From CAVXXB01 sp963765585 (GTDB lineage Bacteria; Calditrichota; Calditrichia; JAJRVZ01), in NCBI GenBank assembly GCA_963765585.1, contig CAVXXB010000008.1, forward strand, positions 62,001 through 126,000: a DNA stretch of 64,000 nt, in the 5' to 3' direction. Position 1 is the stretch's first letter. Every line of letters begins with the position of its first letter. The translations under genes and the position numbers were made by a program. Positions 1-10,096 of the stretch are shown one piece after another. The notes under the pieces are model-generated. The model ran no database searches. It saw nothing but the letters and a program-made list of their open reading frames with translations, and was not told the origin of the DNA.

Positions 1-32
1 ATAATAATAATTTACTCTGTGTACTCTGCCTG

Positions 33-67
33 CCCCGTAAATATGGCGAAGCCAGACTTGTACGGGG
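33..67. other. Nested hairpin upstream of the first gene
   Basis: CCCCGTA at 33-39 pairs with TACGGGG at 61-67. Inside it, TGGC at 44-47 pairs with GCCA at 51-54. The element lies about 45 bases before a strong ribosome binding site (GGGAGG). It could be a leader structure or one more copy of the palindromic dispersed repeats common in this window. No function can be assigned. Confidence 0.3.
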
Positions 68-110
68 TGGTTAATTTTTGCACTACTAATTTTTATTAAG
101 GGAGGTCGAA

Positions 111-1301
111 ATGAAGCATTTTACTGTTTTATCAGTTCTGATTTTGTGGTTATTTCTGTTAAGTTCACTGGTGATTGGACAGGATACGACGGTAACTATC
201 ACCAATGAAGGGAATGTGGGGATTGGGTTAACCAATCCGACCTCAAAACTACATGTAGCCGGGTTGGCTCAATTTGACAAAGTTGGTCCTGCCGGGCGCA
301 TCATTTTGCGCTCTGTAAACCGGAATGATCCGGGTAGAATGGGAATTCGATTTCTGAATAATCAGATTGCACCGTTTGAGGGTGATGATCAGGGTGATAT
401 GACCTTTGCATTTTTTTCCGGGATGGAGCTGGACCAGAGAATTTGATGCGGCAATTGAAATTCATGGTAAGTCCACTACCAATTGGGGCAAATACCTGCG
501 CCTGAGTCATAATGGGAGTGACGGATTGGTCTCGACGGACGCCGGAAATATTTTAATTGACCCGGCTAAAGGGAAATGGAAATGTTGGTATTGGTGTATC
601 CGAATCCGGTTACAAAACTGGAAGTTGGTGATATTCTGCGTATTAGTGGCGATTCCTGGCCAGGTTCGGGTAAGGGAATGGAACTGGCCTATAATTCTAA
701 TCTGCATCAAGGATATATTCAGGTGTATGACCGTGATGCCAAGCAATGGGGCGCATTGTATCTGGGTAATGGCAATGTGGGGATCGGGGATTTACGACCG
801 GCATCCAAGTTGACGGTTGATGGGACGATTCATACAAAATCGGGTGGAATTAAATTTCCTGATGGATCAGTACAAACAACCGCATCAGATAACGGTGTCA
901 GCAGAAGTATGTGGAATCAGGTTCCGGTCAAAGCATCTCTCAAGTCAAAGTTTAGCGATATAGCATCATTATCAATTACCCCGCCAGGGCCGGATGGCTT
1001 TTTTGTACTTACCTTTTCGGGTACATGCAGTAATTTTGAAAAATCAAACAAAACCAAAATTCATGTTTACATAACGGATGCGGTCAAGGCTAAACACGCA
1101 AAAGAAGGTTATACCAGTTTCTGGCAGGATACAAATGGCGGACATACCAGACAGGTACCTTTGAATTCAACACGTATTATAGGCAATTCAGGCCCGGAGG
1201 AGAAAACCTTTTATCTATATGCCGGTGATGAATTTGATGGTGGGTACGCGCTGCATGGCATGTTTATGGTACAATGGTTTCCGGGTTCTCAGCAACAATA
1301 A
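111..1301 (+). CDS. Secreted tail-fibre-like repeat protein (frameshifted)
   Basis: Starts MKHFTVLSVLILW with a signal peptide ending near VIGQ, 8 bases after a GGGAGG site. The body carries the GNVGIGxxNPxxKLxV motif at least three times and GGIKFPDGSVQTTA, both typical of phage-tail-fibre-like and S74-type bacterial surface proteins. The last 130 residues form an unrecognised beta-rich domain. Three shifts split the reading frame: near 415 (beside a T7 run), near 570 and near 598. Each time the protein motif continues in another frame (for example GNGNVGIGV breaks from NPVTKLEV), so one gene of about 395 codons is inferred. No sorting domain is seen at the end. The next gene downstream is also secreted. 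The role is probably cell-surface structure or adhesion. Confidence 0.6.
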
Positions 1302-1365
1302 TGCAGACTCTGTTCTTTACAAATTGCAACGAACAAAAACATGACTAAAAGAATGGGAGTCAGGT

Positions 1366-1970
1366 ATGACTTTTAAAATATCAAAATTAAAAAACTGCAT
1401 AAATTTGCAGGGTATATTACTGCCATTTGTACTGTTTTCCATTTTCGCCTTCTGGCAGACGGCATTGGCACAGGACGACCTTGACCTGGAAAATATGGAA
1501 ATTAACACAGCCGAGACTTATGAAGCAGCAAATTCCATCACCGCAGGATCTGGTTTTACTATCCTGAGCACGGGAGAAGTGACCTTCAAGTCGGGAAAGT
1601 ATGTATATTTAAGACCGGGATTTACAGTTCTATCTGGTGGGACTTTCAATGTTATGTTAGATGAGCACTATGGCCCTGTATCTGAAGATATATCCCAGAT
1701 ACTGGTGGAATTCCGACTGGGCCAGAACTACCCAAATCCATTTAATCCGGTAACAACAATTGGCTATCGGCTTTCGGCTGTCAGCGAGGTAGAATTGACA
1801 GTATATAATCTGATCGGACAAAAGGTCGGCGAATTTGGTTCTGAGAAACAAAATGCAGGGTCCTATCAGGTGGAATGGGATGCGAATAGATTTTCAAGCG
1901 GACTGTATATTATTACCAGATTACAGCCGGGAATTACTTAGAGGTGAAGAAGATGATCCTGCTGAAATAA
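1366..1970 (+). CDS. Secreted coathanger-stack protein with type IX sorting domain (frameshifted)
   Basis: An N-terminal hydrophobic segment ends near ALAQ and fits a signal peptide. Residues 55-100 (ITAGSGFTILSTGEVTFKSG and on) resemble the 3-coathanger stack domain found just ahead of sorting domains. From about residue 118 the type A sorting domain follows: LGQNYPNPFNP, VYNLIGQKVG, SSGLY. The open frame ends at 1941, but a shift near 1908 restores the expected ending AGNYLEVKKMILLK with a stop at 1968-1970, so the true end is taken there. About 200 residues. It is probably exported to the cell surface by a type IX system; there is no enzymatic domain, so a small structural or adhesive protein is likely. 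Confidence 0.65.
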
Positions 1971-2407
1971 GGCAATTTTGCCTGTGGGTAATAAAAATAA
2001 ATAGAACGCGGATCACCCCTGTGAGACGCGGCGGGATAGATACGCTGATTAACGCGGATAAAAAATAATTAAATATAATCCGTAAAAATCAGTCCAATCT
2101 ATGCATATCCGTATGCCATTCAAAATAAAATTATGGTCGATATCTGGAGTAAATGAAAGAAAAATAGGCTAAAATGGAGAAAGAGATGAAACAATTATAT
2201 TAGAAATGAGAAATTCAAATGGACTGTTGACAATTGGCGATAGTCAATTAATACTCTCTAATCTCTAATTAAATTTCTTTGCGTCTCTGTGTCTTTGCGA
2301 GAGATGAATTATCCTCCAATCTTGGCTATTTTTTAATCCGTTGATTCTTCAAAAAAAATTATATGCTTTGCAGGATTTGGATAAGATGTATTATTTAGGT
2401 CAACATT
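1971..2407. repeat. Gap of 437 bp with 9-, 7- and 8-nt word repeats
   Basis: Positions about 2005-2110 carry degenerate GCGGAT/ATCCGT words of the 9-nt family. Positions 2205-2275 carry AATTCAAAT/CTCTAATCT-type words of the 7-nt family. Positions 2277-2303 carry the 8-nt TTTGCGTC/TCTGTGTC family. No convincing coding sequence is present, although a short frame over the repeat is open. The final 50 bases lead into the next gene without a clear Shine-Dalgarno site. Confidence 0.6.
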
Positions 2408-3466
2408 ATGAATAAATGGGTAAAGCGATCGCTTATAGTGGTTGCTGTGGCGGGTGTTGCGGGAATTGTATGGTGGACTCTAACCACCGATGAAGTGCCA
2501 TCTACTCCGACATCTATTTCTGAACAAAAATACATCACGATTGGTAGTTTCAATATTTATCAATTTGGTAAAGGCAGTCTGCATGAGAACCGAGATCTTG
2601 GTGGCCTGGCACGGCTGCTGATCGGCATGGATCTGGTGGTCTTGCAGGAAGTTGGTACCACCCATGGAGAGAATCAGGTTTCGGCATTAAAGGACTCAAT
2701 GAACCGTCTCCTGCCTGATGACTCCAAGAAATATAAGACACCATTGGTCACCAATGAGACCGGCAACTCTGAAAAATATGCATTCATTTATCGTGATCCG
2801 GTGATACGTCCTGATGCATACAAGAATCCTAATACCTCCGGTGGCGAGTGGTGGATGAGGCCGGATCCGGATGATGACGGAGTCTATACTGAGGACGAAA
2901 TCTATGATCGTGTTCCTGCCTATATGTACTTCAGGGCCGGGAACTTTGATTTTGTTGTGATTACCGTACACCTGATGTGGACGCATCTTGATAAGCGGGA
3001 AACTGAAATTGACTCATTGCGGGAATGGTTTAGTAATTTTACACCTCTTGATGGCGAACGGGATGTGATTCTGCTGGGTGATTTTAATCGATATGGTAAG
3101 TACAGTGGTGTCTCAATTGAGGAGATGGCCTTCTCAAAGTTCTTTTCTGACGGTTGGCAGGATGAGTACCGGATACTTTTTACCGAGCCCTTAGCTACGC
3201 ACACCACAAAGTTTGCAGAAGAAGACAGTCAATCCACGACAGTTGGTTCGGCAAATAATTTGTACGATCAGATTCTCATTTCAAAATCAGTTGAACATGA
3301 ATTTGGAGCTGATAAAGCTATGTATGGTCAGTCGATCGGAGTGCTTCCTTTTGATATGGTGGCGCCATATAATAATATGCATACCAATTCAATCAAGGTG
3401 CGGATGTCCGATCACCGGCCGATTTATGCCAGATTCAGGATTGATCAACCTGACGATGATCCATAA
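2408..3466 (+). CDS. Endonuclease/exonuclease/phosphatase-family protein, membrane-anchored
   Basis: 352 residues, intact. Residues 6-24 form an uncleaved signal anchor or signal peptide. The rest is an EEP (DNase I-like) fold: SFNIYQFG near residue 47, the metal-binding glutamate in VVLQEVG near 80, VITVHLMWTH near 185, LLGDFNRYG near 222 and the terminal SDHRPIYARF near 335-344. All the family's catalytic blocks are present, so it should be an active, Mg-dependent phosphodiesterase or phosphatase acting outside the cytoplasm. The substrate could be extracellular DNA, a phospholipid or a phosphorylated sugar; the sequence does not decide. Neighbours do not form an operon with it. The next gene is convergent and encodes a phosphate transporter, which makes a role in phosphate scavenging possible but unproven. 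Confidence 0.8.
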   Translation: MNKWVKRSLIVVAVAGVAGIVWWTLTTDEVPSTPTSISEQKYITIGSFNIYQFGKGSLHENRDLGGLARLLIGMDLVVLQEVGTTHGENQVSALKDSMNRLLPDDSKKYKTPLVTNETGNSEKYAFIYRDPVIRPDAYKNPNTSGGEWWMRPDPDDDGVYTEDEIYDRVPAYMYFRAGNFDFVVITVHLMWTHLDKRETEIDSLREWFSNFTPLDGERDVILLGDFNRYGKYSGVSIEEMAFSKFFSDGWQDEYRILFTEPLATHTTKFAEEDSQSTTVGSANNLYDQILISKSVEHEFGADKAMYGQSIGVLPFDMVAPYNNMHTNSIKVRMSDHRPIYARFRIDQPDDDP

Positions 3467-3589
3467 TAAAGATGTAGTAAGTGGCTAAAGTAATTTTATC
3501 TCTGTTAGCTCATAATTGGTAAGATTCTAATGATAAGCTTCAGACACCAAACTGAAAATAGTAGGTCCGTGTATTTAAAAAATATGCAG

Positions 3590-3626
3590 CAGAAAAATAA
3601 CAAAAAGGACCGCCAAAGCAGTCCTT
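3590..3626 (-). terminator. Rho-independent terminator of the phosphate transporter gene
   Basis: Read on the minus strand, AAGGAC (3626-3621) pairs with GTCCTT (3610-3605) around a 10-base loop, followed by TTTGTTATTTTT. It begins about 33 bases after the stop codon of the Pit-like gene, as expected for an intrinsic terminator. Confidence 0.65.
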
Positions 3627-3658
3627 ATCAAAATATTCATTTCAGTGTTGATATTTTA

Positions 3659-5932
3659 TTACTCAATATCATTATCCGCCGATTCAAAATCTGTGTTTTT
3701 CCTTTGCAGGGCATCAGAAAAAATCTCCATTAATTTCATGTTTTGTTTGGTGAGCATCATAAAGTTACCAAGTATGGAATAAAATAGAATACTCAACCTG
3801 GTTTTCGATTCTTCGCTGCGAATGCGGTTGACTTGCTCCTCATTCAACTTTTCAACCAGTAATATTAACTCATTAGTCCGTTCGGATATTGGTTTACTCA
3901 TGGACATATCTTTTTTACTGAATGCCGTTTCCAGATCAGCAAGGACCTGCATTAAAATGCCCTGCGCTTTTTGCAGCTCTCTTACCTGCACATCCAATAA
4001 TCCTTTATGATGATTACTCACATGGATGTAAGCGCGCTTTGTGATATCCCTGTGCCCATCAACCAGTTTTTGCAGTCGGCGCACAGTTGTATCATACTTG
4101 CTTGGGATCTTCATATTGTTCTGTTCCATCAAACGCATAGTCTTAAAAATATTAGCAGAAATAATATTCGACCAACGCTGGATACGTTTACCACGTCTGC
4201 TTTCAGCTCGTAACGTATAAGTATTTTGATTAAACAAAGCATCTAATGAAGTGTTTAAAGATTCACGGATCTCTTTAACAAGCATTCCCATTTGTTCAAA
4301 ACTAACATCAAACGAATTATTTACGTCTGTAATCTTTTTCAGATTAAAAACATCTGTCATTTCAGTGGCTGCGGTTCTTTCAGCGTGCTTCCTGTGATTT
4401 TTCCAGATGCTAAAAGCTACCAGGCCGAGCAATGCTATGATTCCGTAGGCCTGCGTAAAATAAATCGCAACGGCAATCAAGCTGGAAAATGTAAATGCGA
4501 TAAATGCCGTCATAAACCAGCCGCCTATAACTGTTAACACGCCCGTTACACGATAAACAGCGCTTTCCCTTCCCCAGGCCATATCGGCAAAAGATGTACC
4601 CATAGCTACCATAAAGGTCACATAAGTTGTAGAAAGCGGCAGCTTCTGTGAAGTCGCGTAAGAAATAACTGCGCTGGCCACCATTAAATTAACCGAGGCA
4701 CGCAACAGGTCAAATGATGGACGATTTTCATCGTCAATATTTACCCTGTATCGGGCAGTATCCATGCGGTTTGCTATCCATTTGTTTAGGCTGCGCGGTA
4801 CAATCATTTTAATCATATCAAAAAAACCGATCACCATGCGTACGATTGTTCTCGATATTAGGATTGATTCAAATTTTTCTTCAGATTCACCCTGGTGACC
4901 CAGGCTGATTTCAGTATCCGTTACAGTACGTGCTTTTTTCGATAGCCATAAAGTTATAACCATTATCACCCCGGCTATGAGCAGCAAAAATGTTTCTGTC
5001 GGCACTTTATTACCAAGCGCATCCATAGTCGCTGTCAAAGGGGAATCTGAAGTAAGTGCAAATTCATATGCATGGAATCCTGCCATGGGCACACCAATGA
5101 AATTCACCAGATCGTTTGCTGCAAAGGCCATGGCCAGTGCAAAAGTCCCTATGAGCACAACGGGTTTGAGAATATTGAATTTAAAAATTAATAATATTTG
5201 CAATACAATTGCCGAAACTGCGCCGATAATGGCAAGAATTAAAAATGTATTCTCCTTTATCCAAGCCACATCATCTGCTGTCATGAAAGAGGCGCCTTTT
5301 GCCCCTTTGATCAGAATAAAATATGTGATAAATGCCAGTGCAATTCCACCCCAGATTGCTCCATAGCGTTGCAGACGTTTTAAATAATCAAAAGTGAACA
5401 GCAATCGTGTAAGGAGTTGAATGATTGCCCCAAATGTAAAGGCCACCACCACAGAGAGTAATATACCAAAGATAATTAGCATCGCTTTACTGGTATTTAT
5501 GTACTGCGCCAGCGTGGCTATGCTGTCTGCGCTTTGAAGGATTTTTATAACGGAAACGGCTACTGCTCCGCCCAGCAGTTCAAATACAATAGAAACCGTT
5601 GTGGATGTAGGCAAACCGTATGTATTAAACAAGTCCAGCAGAATCACATCTGTTATCATAACCGCCAAAAAAATGGTCATCATTTCCGGCATGGTAAAGA
5701 ACTGCGGATGAAATATCCCCTTTCGGGCAACTTCCATCATTCCACTGGAAAAAATAACACCGGCCATAATACCCAAACTGGCGATAATCATTATCAACAC
5801 CCGGGGTGCAACACGCGAGCCAATTGAAGAGTTTAGAAAATTTACAGCGTCATTACTGACACCAACCATTAAATCGAATACAGCGAATCCAGCAAGTAAT
5901 ATTAATGCTACCAGATACATTTCTGTGTCCAT
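3659..5932 (-). CDS. Pit-family inorganic phosphate transporter with C-terminal PhoU-like domain
   Basis: 757 residues from the start at 5932, chosen because GGAGG precedes ATGGACACAG; an upstream ATG seven codons earlier lacks such a site. It is a PHO4/PiT permease with two homologous halves: GVSNDAVNF near residue 23 and LPTSTTVS near 110 in the first, FAANDLVNF near 275 and KLPLSTTYV near 435 in the second. About ten to twelve membrane segments are visible. Residues from about 530 to the end are soluble, rich in charged helices and resemble PhoU-like regulatory domains, which are usually encoded as a separate gene beside pit. The fusion suggests direct cytoplasmic control of phosphate uptake. 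The gene stands alone with its own terminator. Confidence 0.85.
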   Translation of the reverse strand: MDTEMYLVALILLAGFAVFDLMVGVSNDAVNFLNSSIGSRVAPRVLIMIIASLGIMAGVIFSSGMMEVARKGIFHPQFFTMPEMMTIFLAVMITDVILLDLFNTYGLPTSTTVSIVFELLGGAVAVSVIKILQSADSIATLAQYINTSKAMLIIFGILLSVVVAFTFGAIIQLLTRLLFTFDYLKRLQRYGAIWGGIALAFITYFILIKGAKGASFMTADDVAWIKENTFLILAIIGAVSAIVLQILLIFKFNILKPVVLIGTFALAMAFAANDLVNFIGVPMAGFHAYEFALTSDSPLTATMDALGNKVPTETFLLLIAGVIMVITLWLSKKARTVTDTEISLGHQGESEEKFESILISRTIVRMVIGFFDMIKMIVPRSLNKWIANRMDTARYRVNIDDENRPSFDLLRASVNLMVASAVISYATSQKLPLSTTYVTFMVAMGTSFADMAWGRESAVYRVTGVLTVIGGWFMTAFIAFTFSSLIAVAIYFTQAYGIIALLGLVAFSIWKNHRKHAERTAATEMTDVFNLKKITDVNNSFDVSFEQMGMLVKEIRESLNTSLDALFNQNTYTLRAESRRGKRIQRWSNIISANIFKTMRLMEQNNMKIPSKYDTTVRRLQKLVDGHRDITKRAYIHVSNHHKGLLDVQVRELQKAQGILMQVLADLETAFSKKDMSMSKPISERTNELILLVEKLNEEQVNRIRSEESKTRLSILFYSILGNFMMLTKQNMKLMEIFSDALQRKNTDFESADNDIE

Positions 5933-6456
5933 CAATTCCTCCAATCTGTGCAAAGATAGATAACTTGTTGCTCAAAAACCATAATACATTTTATGAAATG
6001 AAATCAAATCTGGCTTACCGGAGTTTCTATTTTGAAATTTAAAAATCCGATTTTTAAAATCAAGAAATATAAATTTTTCTTTTTATTAACTACAACATCG
6101 TCCGATTGCCTGATTTATCTTCATTATAATGATCCATCTGATTAAAAATACTAATGATAATCCTAAAATATTATTACTAAATTACAAATTTAGTCGAAAT
6201 ATGTTAGGATAGTGTTAGCAAAATGTTAAGATTTTATTTGTGATGAAATAATATTCTGATTCCTGATAGAAAGGCATAAATCGTGTAAAATATATAATAC
6301 GAATTAAGAATGTGTATATCGCCTTCTTTTACCATTATTGTTTATAACAGAATAAAGCCAAGGGCGGCTTTATATGAGGAGCAATGAGAGAAATATCCTA
6401 ATCCTGCTATATCTCCTTGCGAATTTACCCTTTCAAATATCGTTTACATTTACATC
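5933..6456. other. Gap of 524 bp; AT-rich, one hairpin
   Basis: No coding sequence is supported. ATAAAGCC at 6352-6359 pairs perfectly with GGCTTTAT at 6366-6373 around a 6-base loop. It lies downstream of the SecA-like gene, but no T-run follows on either strand, so it is only a weak terminator candidate. The rest is AT-rich DNA that probably holds the promoter of the leftward phosphate transporter gene. Confidence 0.4.
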
Positions 6457-8906
6457 TTACCGTCTTCGCTTTTTTCTAAATAATAAGTGCCAGGCCAGTA
6501 ATGGGGTCATCATAACCGCGCCAATTTGTTTACCCATATCACCAATAAACTGCATGCCAATACTATTTTCAAATGGATCATCGTTTATCAGATAGGTCCA
6601 TGTGGCAGATGGCTCTTTTATACCCATTTGTTCAAGATTAGACGAAGTTCCATCAAATTGAATGGTAATAAATAATTGAATTAACCGGTCATCCAAATTA
6701 TGTAAAATTTGATCAAAAATTTCAATTGCCAGTTTTTGAAACTCAATATACGGATCCTGCCCACCGACACGCTTTAAATGAATACTCTCACGAATATCAG
6801 AGATTTCAGCCAGATATTGCTGCCAATTACTATCAATACAATAAAGTGAAATGAGCCTACAGAGGTGATTTAAATCTTTGCTCCCCGATTAATAATTGAT
6901 ACTGACTATACTTTTCCGGGGATTTCTGTTTGAAAAAATCTGATCCGTAGTGATCGATAAGAAAATTATCACGTCGGTTAAAAAAAATCTTTCGCTGTTT
7001 TTCAATCAGCGAAGAATATCTGTTAAGTGTTTTTTTGATTTCCAGATTTTGACCTTCACAAATTCGTTGTGTACGCAGGACTTCTTTTCTGATGATGGGA
7101 TTATCGATTTTGCTATTTTTGACATCGGGTAAGCTATGAGCGGGAAGCAGTTCATTTAATCGATATTTAATAAACAAATCATCCTCTAAACTGATAAAAT
7201 AACGTGACTCACCGGGATCACCCTGGCGTCCGGCCCGGCCGCGAAGCTGCTGATCGATTCGCTGGCTTTCATGCTTTTTTGTCCCGATAACATAGAGTCC
7301 GTTCAAATCCAATACGAGTTGTTTATCTTTTTCGTCACTCCCGCCCAGACGAATATCTGTTCCGCGACCTGCCATGTTAGTTGAGATAGTGACCGCGCCT
7401 AATTTGCCGGCTTGCGCAATAATTTGAGATTCATATTCATCGCGTTTCGCATTGAGTACTTCACATTTAATACCACGATCTTGTAATGCGCTTGCTAATA
7501 ATGCTGATTCTTCAACGCTTTGCGTACCTACAAGTATCGGGCGTCTGGTTTTATGGATTCTGATAATTTCATCAATTATAGCTTGTTCTTTATGCGCTTT
7601 GGTTGTGAATATAACATCTGGATGATCAACCCGGATACATGGTTTGTTTGGCGGGATAACGCCAATATGCAGATTATAAAATGCGCGCAGCTCCTCCTGG
7701 GCAGACTGAGCCGTGGCCGTCATCCCGCAAATTTTTGGATATAATTGTATAAAGTGTTGCAGGGTGATTGAGTTAAGAATATTTCCTCTGGACTGAATAT
7801 CGATATTTTCTTTTGCTTCAATGGCAGCCTGCAAACCGTCGGGCCAGCGTCTTTTATCCGCAATACGGCCGGTAATCTCATCAACGAGTTCAATTTTACC
7901 ATTACGGATGATATAATCGACTATCTTTGTGCAGCATAAATTCTGCATGGAGAGCGCAATTCAGACGGGTTAATAACTCAAAGTTATGTTCATCATACAG
8001 ATTACCACAGTCTAATAATTTTTCAACATGATCCTGACCGGAATCAGTTAAATGGATATTTCGGATATGTTCGTCAAATTCAAAATCGATGTTATTTTCT
8101 AACTTTCGCGCTATTTTTGCCAAATAATATGTGTCGGCAAGGTAATCATCCGCTGCACCGGCAATGACAAGTGGAATGCGGGCTTCATCAATTAAAATGG
8201 AATCTGCTTCATCTATAATGGCAAAATTGAATGGCCGGTGAACTATCTTATCCTGTTCATAACACAGAGTATCCCGGAGATAATCAAATCCCGATTCCTT
8301 TGCGGTCAGATAAGTAATATCTGCTGCATATGCATTTTGTCTATCCTCAATGCTCATTCCTTCCTGGACATATCCAACTGTAAGACCCAGAAATTGGTAT
8401 ATCGGCCCCATCCACTGTGCATCGCGTCGCGCTAAATAATCATTAAATGTAAGAACATGTACACCCCCGGCAGTGAGCGCATTTAGATAAGCCGGAAATA
8501 CGGCAGTAAGGGTTTTGCCTTCTCCCGTTTGCATCTCCGCCAGTTTGCCCTGATGCATCACAAGAGCACCAAGCACCTGGACGTCAAAGGGACGCATTTT
8601 CAGTATGCGCCAGGCTGCTTCCCGGACAAGCGCATAAGCTTCAATTAATATTTGCTCAGATATTCCCTGGTTATTGAATTCTCGTTCGTGAGATATTCTC
8701 GGGAACGCATAGCCTTTGTATATCTCTGACTTTAATCTCTCAGAGATCTGTTGAAGCTGCTTATCGCTTTTTATTTGTAATGCGTGGTCAAGATTTTTGA
8801 TTTTATCAAGGAGATTATAATATTGTGAAAGATCAAATTCTATAGTGCAGCCATTAAGACGTTGATGCAAACGTTTGACTTTTGTTTTTAATGTATTTTT
8901 TGTCAT
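6457..8906 (-). CDS. SecA-like preprotein translocase ATPase, probable accessory paralogue (frameshifted)
   Basis: About 815 codons. N-terminal part (8906 to 7902): Walker A MQTGEGKT near residue 127, FNDYLARRDAQWM, FDYLRDTL and the Walker B region DEADSILIDEARIP near 232. C-terminal part (about 7948 to 6857): GMTATA (canonical SecA has GMTGTA), STNMAGRGTDIRLGG and RGRAGRQGDPGESRYF. A last part (to 6457) has the scaffold motif CIDSNWQQYL and IHLKRVGGQDPYIEF. Two single-base shifts lie near 7915 (an extra base within KD-VDYIIRN) and near 6852. The cysteine-rich zinc end of housekeeping SecA is absent; the end is hydrophobic then basic (LLAWHLLFRKKRRR). With the altered motif this favours an accessory SecA, but it could be the only SecA of a divergent lineage. 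Confidence 0.8.
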
Positions 8907-9085
8907 GGTATTGCCCTCTGTAATGATTTTCTACTGCAATCGAATATATTTCATACGAAAATACATGTGCCACCGAGGGATAATTTGGACTGACAAGACA
9001 GATCATTGAAGTGTGAATGATACAAATAATATAAAGTTGAATGTTAAGAAATCATACTAAATGATCCGTAAGTCAGTCACATCCT

Positions 9086-9493
9086 TCAGCAGTAGAAGAG
9101 AGGGGCAGGTTTATCATCAGGGGATTGATGAAAAATGTTATTTTTATGCAGAATTTTTATTAGAAGTGTATGTGGTGATAGAAATAAGGATTGATCATAA
9201 AAATTTTCAATAGAATGATTAAGCGAAAATTTAAGTATTAACCGGTTAATCGAAAAATTTACATGAGTAACCGGCGAATAATCGGTTTGAGTTATAGAAG
9301 TTGAAAAGTATCTATAAAATGGTGAGTCCGGGCTTGCATCCGGATCAACGATAAAGCCGGTAGCGGTTTTTTCATCATAATTTGCAACATCAATATATGT
9401 ATATGTTTCATTTTCCTGTTTTATCAGATAGATAAAAGTTAGAAAAAGGAATACAAATTTTAGCATAGAATTTATTTGCAGCTGCTTATTCAT
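9086..9493 (-). CDS. Hypothetical protein, possibly secreted
   Basis: 135 residues, not recognised. Residues 10-24 are hydrophobic (MLKFVFLFLTFIYLI) and could be a signal peptide or anchor. The rest is polar, with no cysteines until the final residue and no known motif. It lies upstream of, and in the same direction as, the SecA-like gene (179-bp gap), so it might be its partner or substrate; that is inference from position only. The long open frame and the terminal hydrophobic segment argue for a real gene, but composition is close to that of non-coding DNA here. Confidence 0.35.
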   Translation of the reverse strand: MNKQLQINSMLKFVFLFLTFIYLIKQENETYTYIDVANYDEKTATGFIVDPDASPDSPFYRYFSTSITQTDYSPVTHVNFSINRLILKFSLNHSIENFYDQSLFLSPHTLLIKILHKNNIFHQSPDDKPAPLFYC

Positions 9494-9793
9494 CTATTTT
9501 AGATTCTCAATAGATCCCGGAAGTAAGTCCGCCGGAGGGCGCAAATTCCCGCCTGTCGGCGTGATTCGGATTTGGACATTTTTCATTATCAAGACTTATC
9601 GATAACCAAATTAATCAATTGAATCGCCTCCCGCAAATTTATACTTCTAACATTCATAACGTTAGAGGATGATTGCATCTATACACAAACTTATTAGATT
9701 TAATATTATTAGGCCTGAGCGACGCACACAGGTACCATCTCTATGCGAATGCCAATATGGGAAGCTTGTTTTCATGGATTTGGATGGCTTGTC

Positions 9794-9960
9794 CTACGCT
9801 TGCACGATGAATAAAGGCTGCTGAGTTGCCACTAATTGAAACTCTCCAACATCTGTAGCACTAACCAGTAGATGATGCAGATTTTCCTTGCACTTTCATT
9901 TGGGTTGCTTATATTTACGTCATATCCTTCCTTTACAATCTTATTGATACTGTATTATAG
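9794..9960 (-). pseudogene. Possible decayed coding remnant within a 603-bp gap
   Basis: The stretch 9494-10096 has no intact gene. On the minus strand, positions about 9960-9900 read NKIVKEGYDVNISNPNESAR. In another frame, about 9890-9794 read HHLLVSATDVGEFQLVAT and end at a stop at 9796-9794. The two pieces could be one small protein broken by a shift. No family is recognised and no start is evident. The rest of the gap holds a GC-rich patch near 9525-9560 and nothing else identifiable. Confidence 0.2.
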
Positions 9961-9999
9961 AAAGTCATTCATATTGAACCACACAGACGACTGATTTTG

Positions 10000-10096
10000 C
10001 AACATAGATGGCAATAATTGACTCATTTGTGATAGCATGTCAAGAAATTGTGTTTGTAATTTAAGTGAAAATATTCCTTTGATAAGGAGGATTTAG
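10000..10096 (+). promoter_or_regulatory. 97-nt leader, copy 1 (shared with 11752-11848)
   Basis: This stretch aligns without gaps to 11752-11848. Identical blocks include CAACATA at the left, ATTTGTGATAGCA at 10025-10037, TTTAAGTGAA at 10060-10069 and AAGGAG just before the start. The distances from the 13-mer to TTTAAGTGA (35) and from there to the ATG (37) are the same in both copies. It probably holds the promoter and untranslated leader of a co-regulated pair, or reflects a duplication. Confidence 0.55.

Noticed and set aside
1835..2068. Open frame of 77 codons overlapping the sorting-domain gene
   Set aside because: It is a frame shadow that continues into the 9-nt repeat; the sorting domain in the other frame explains the sequence.
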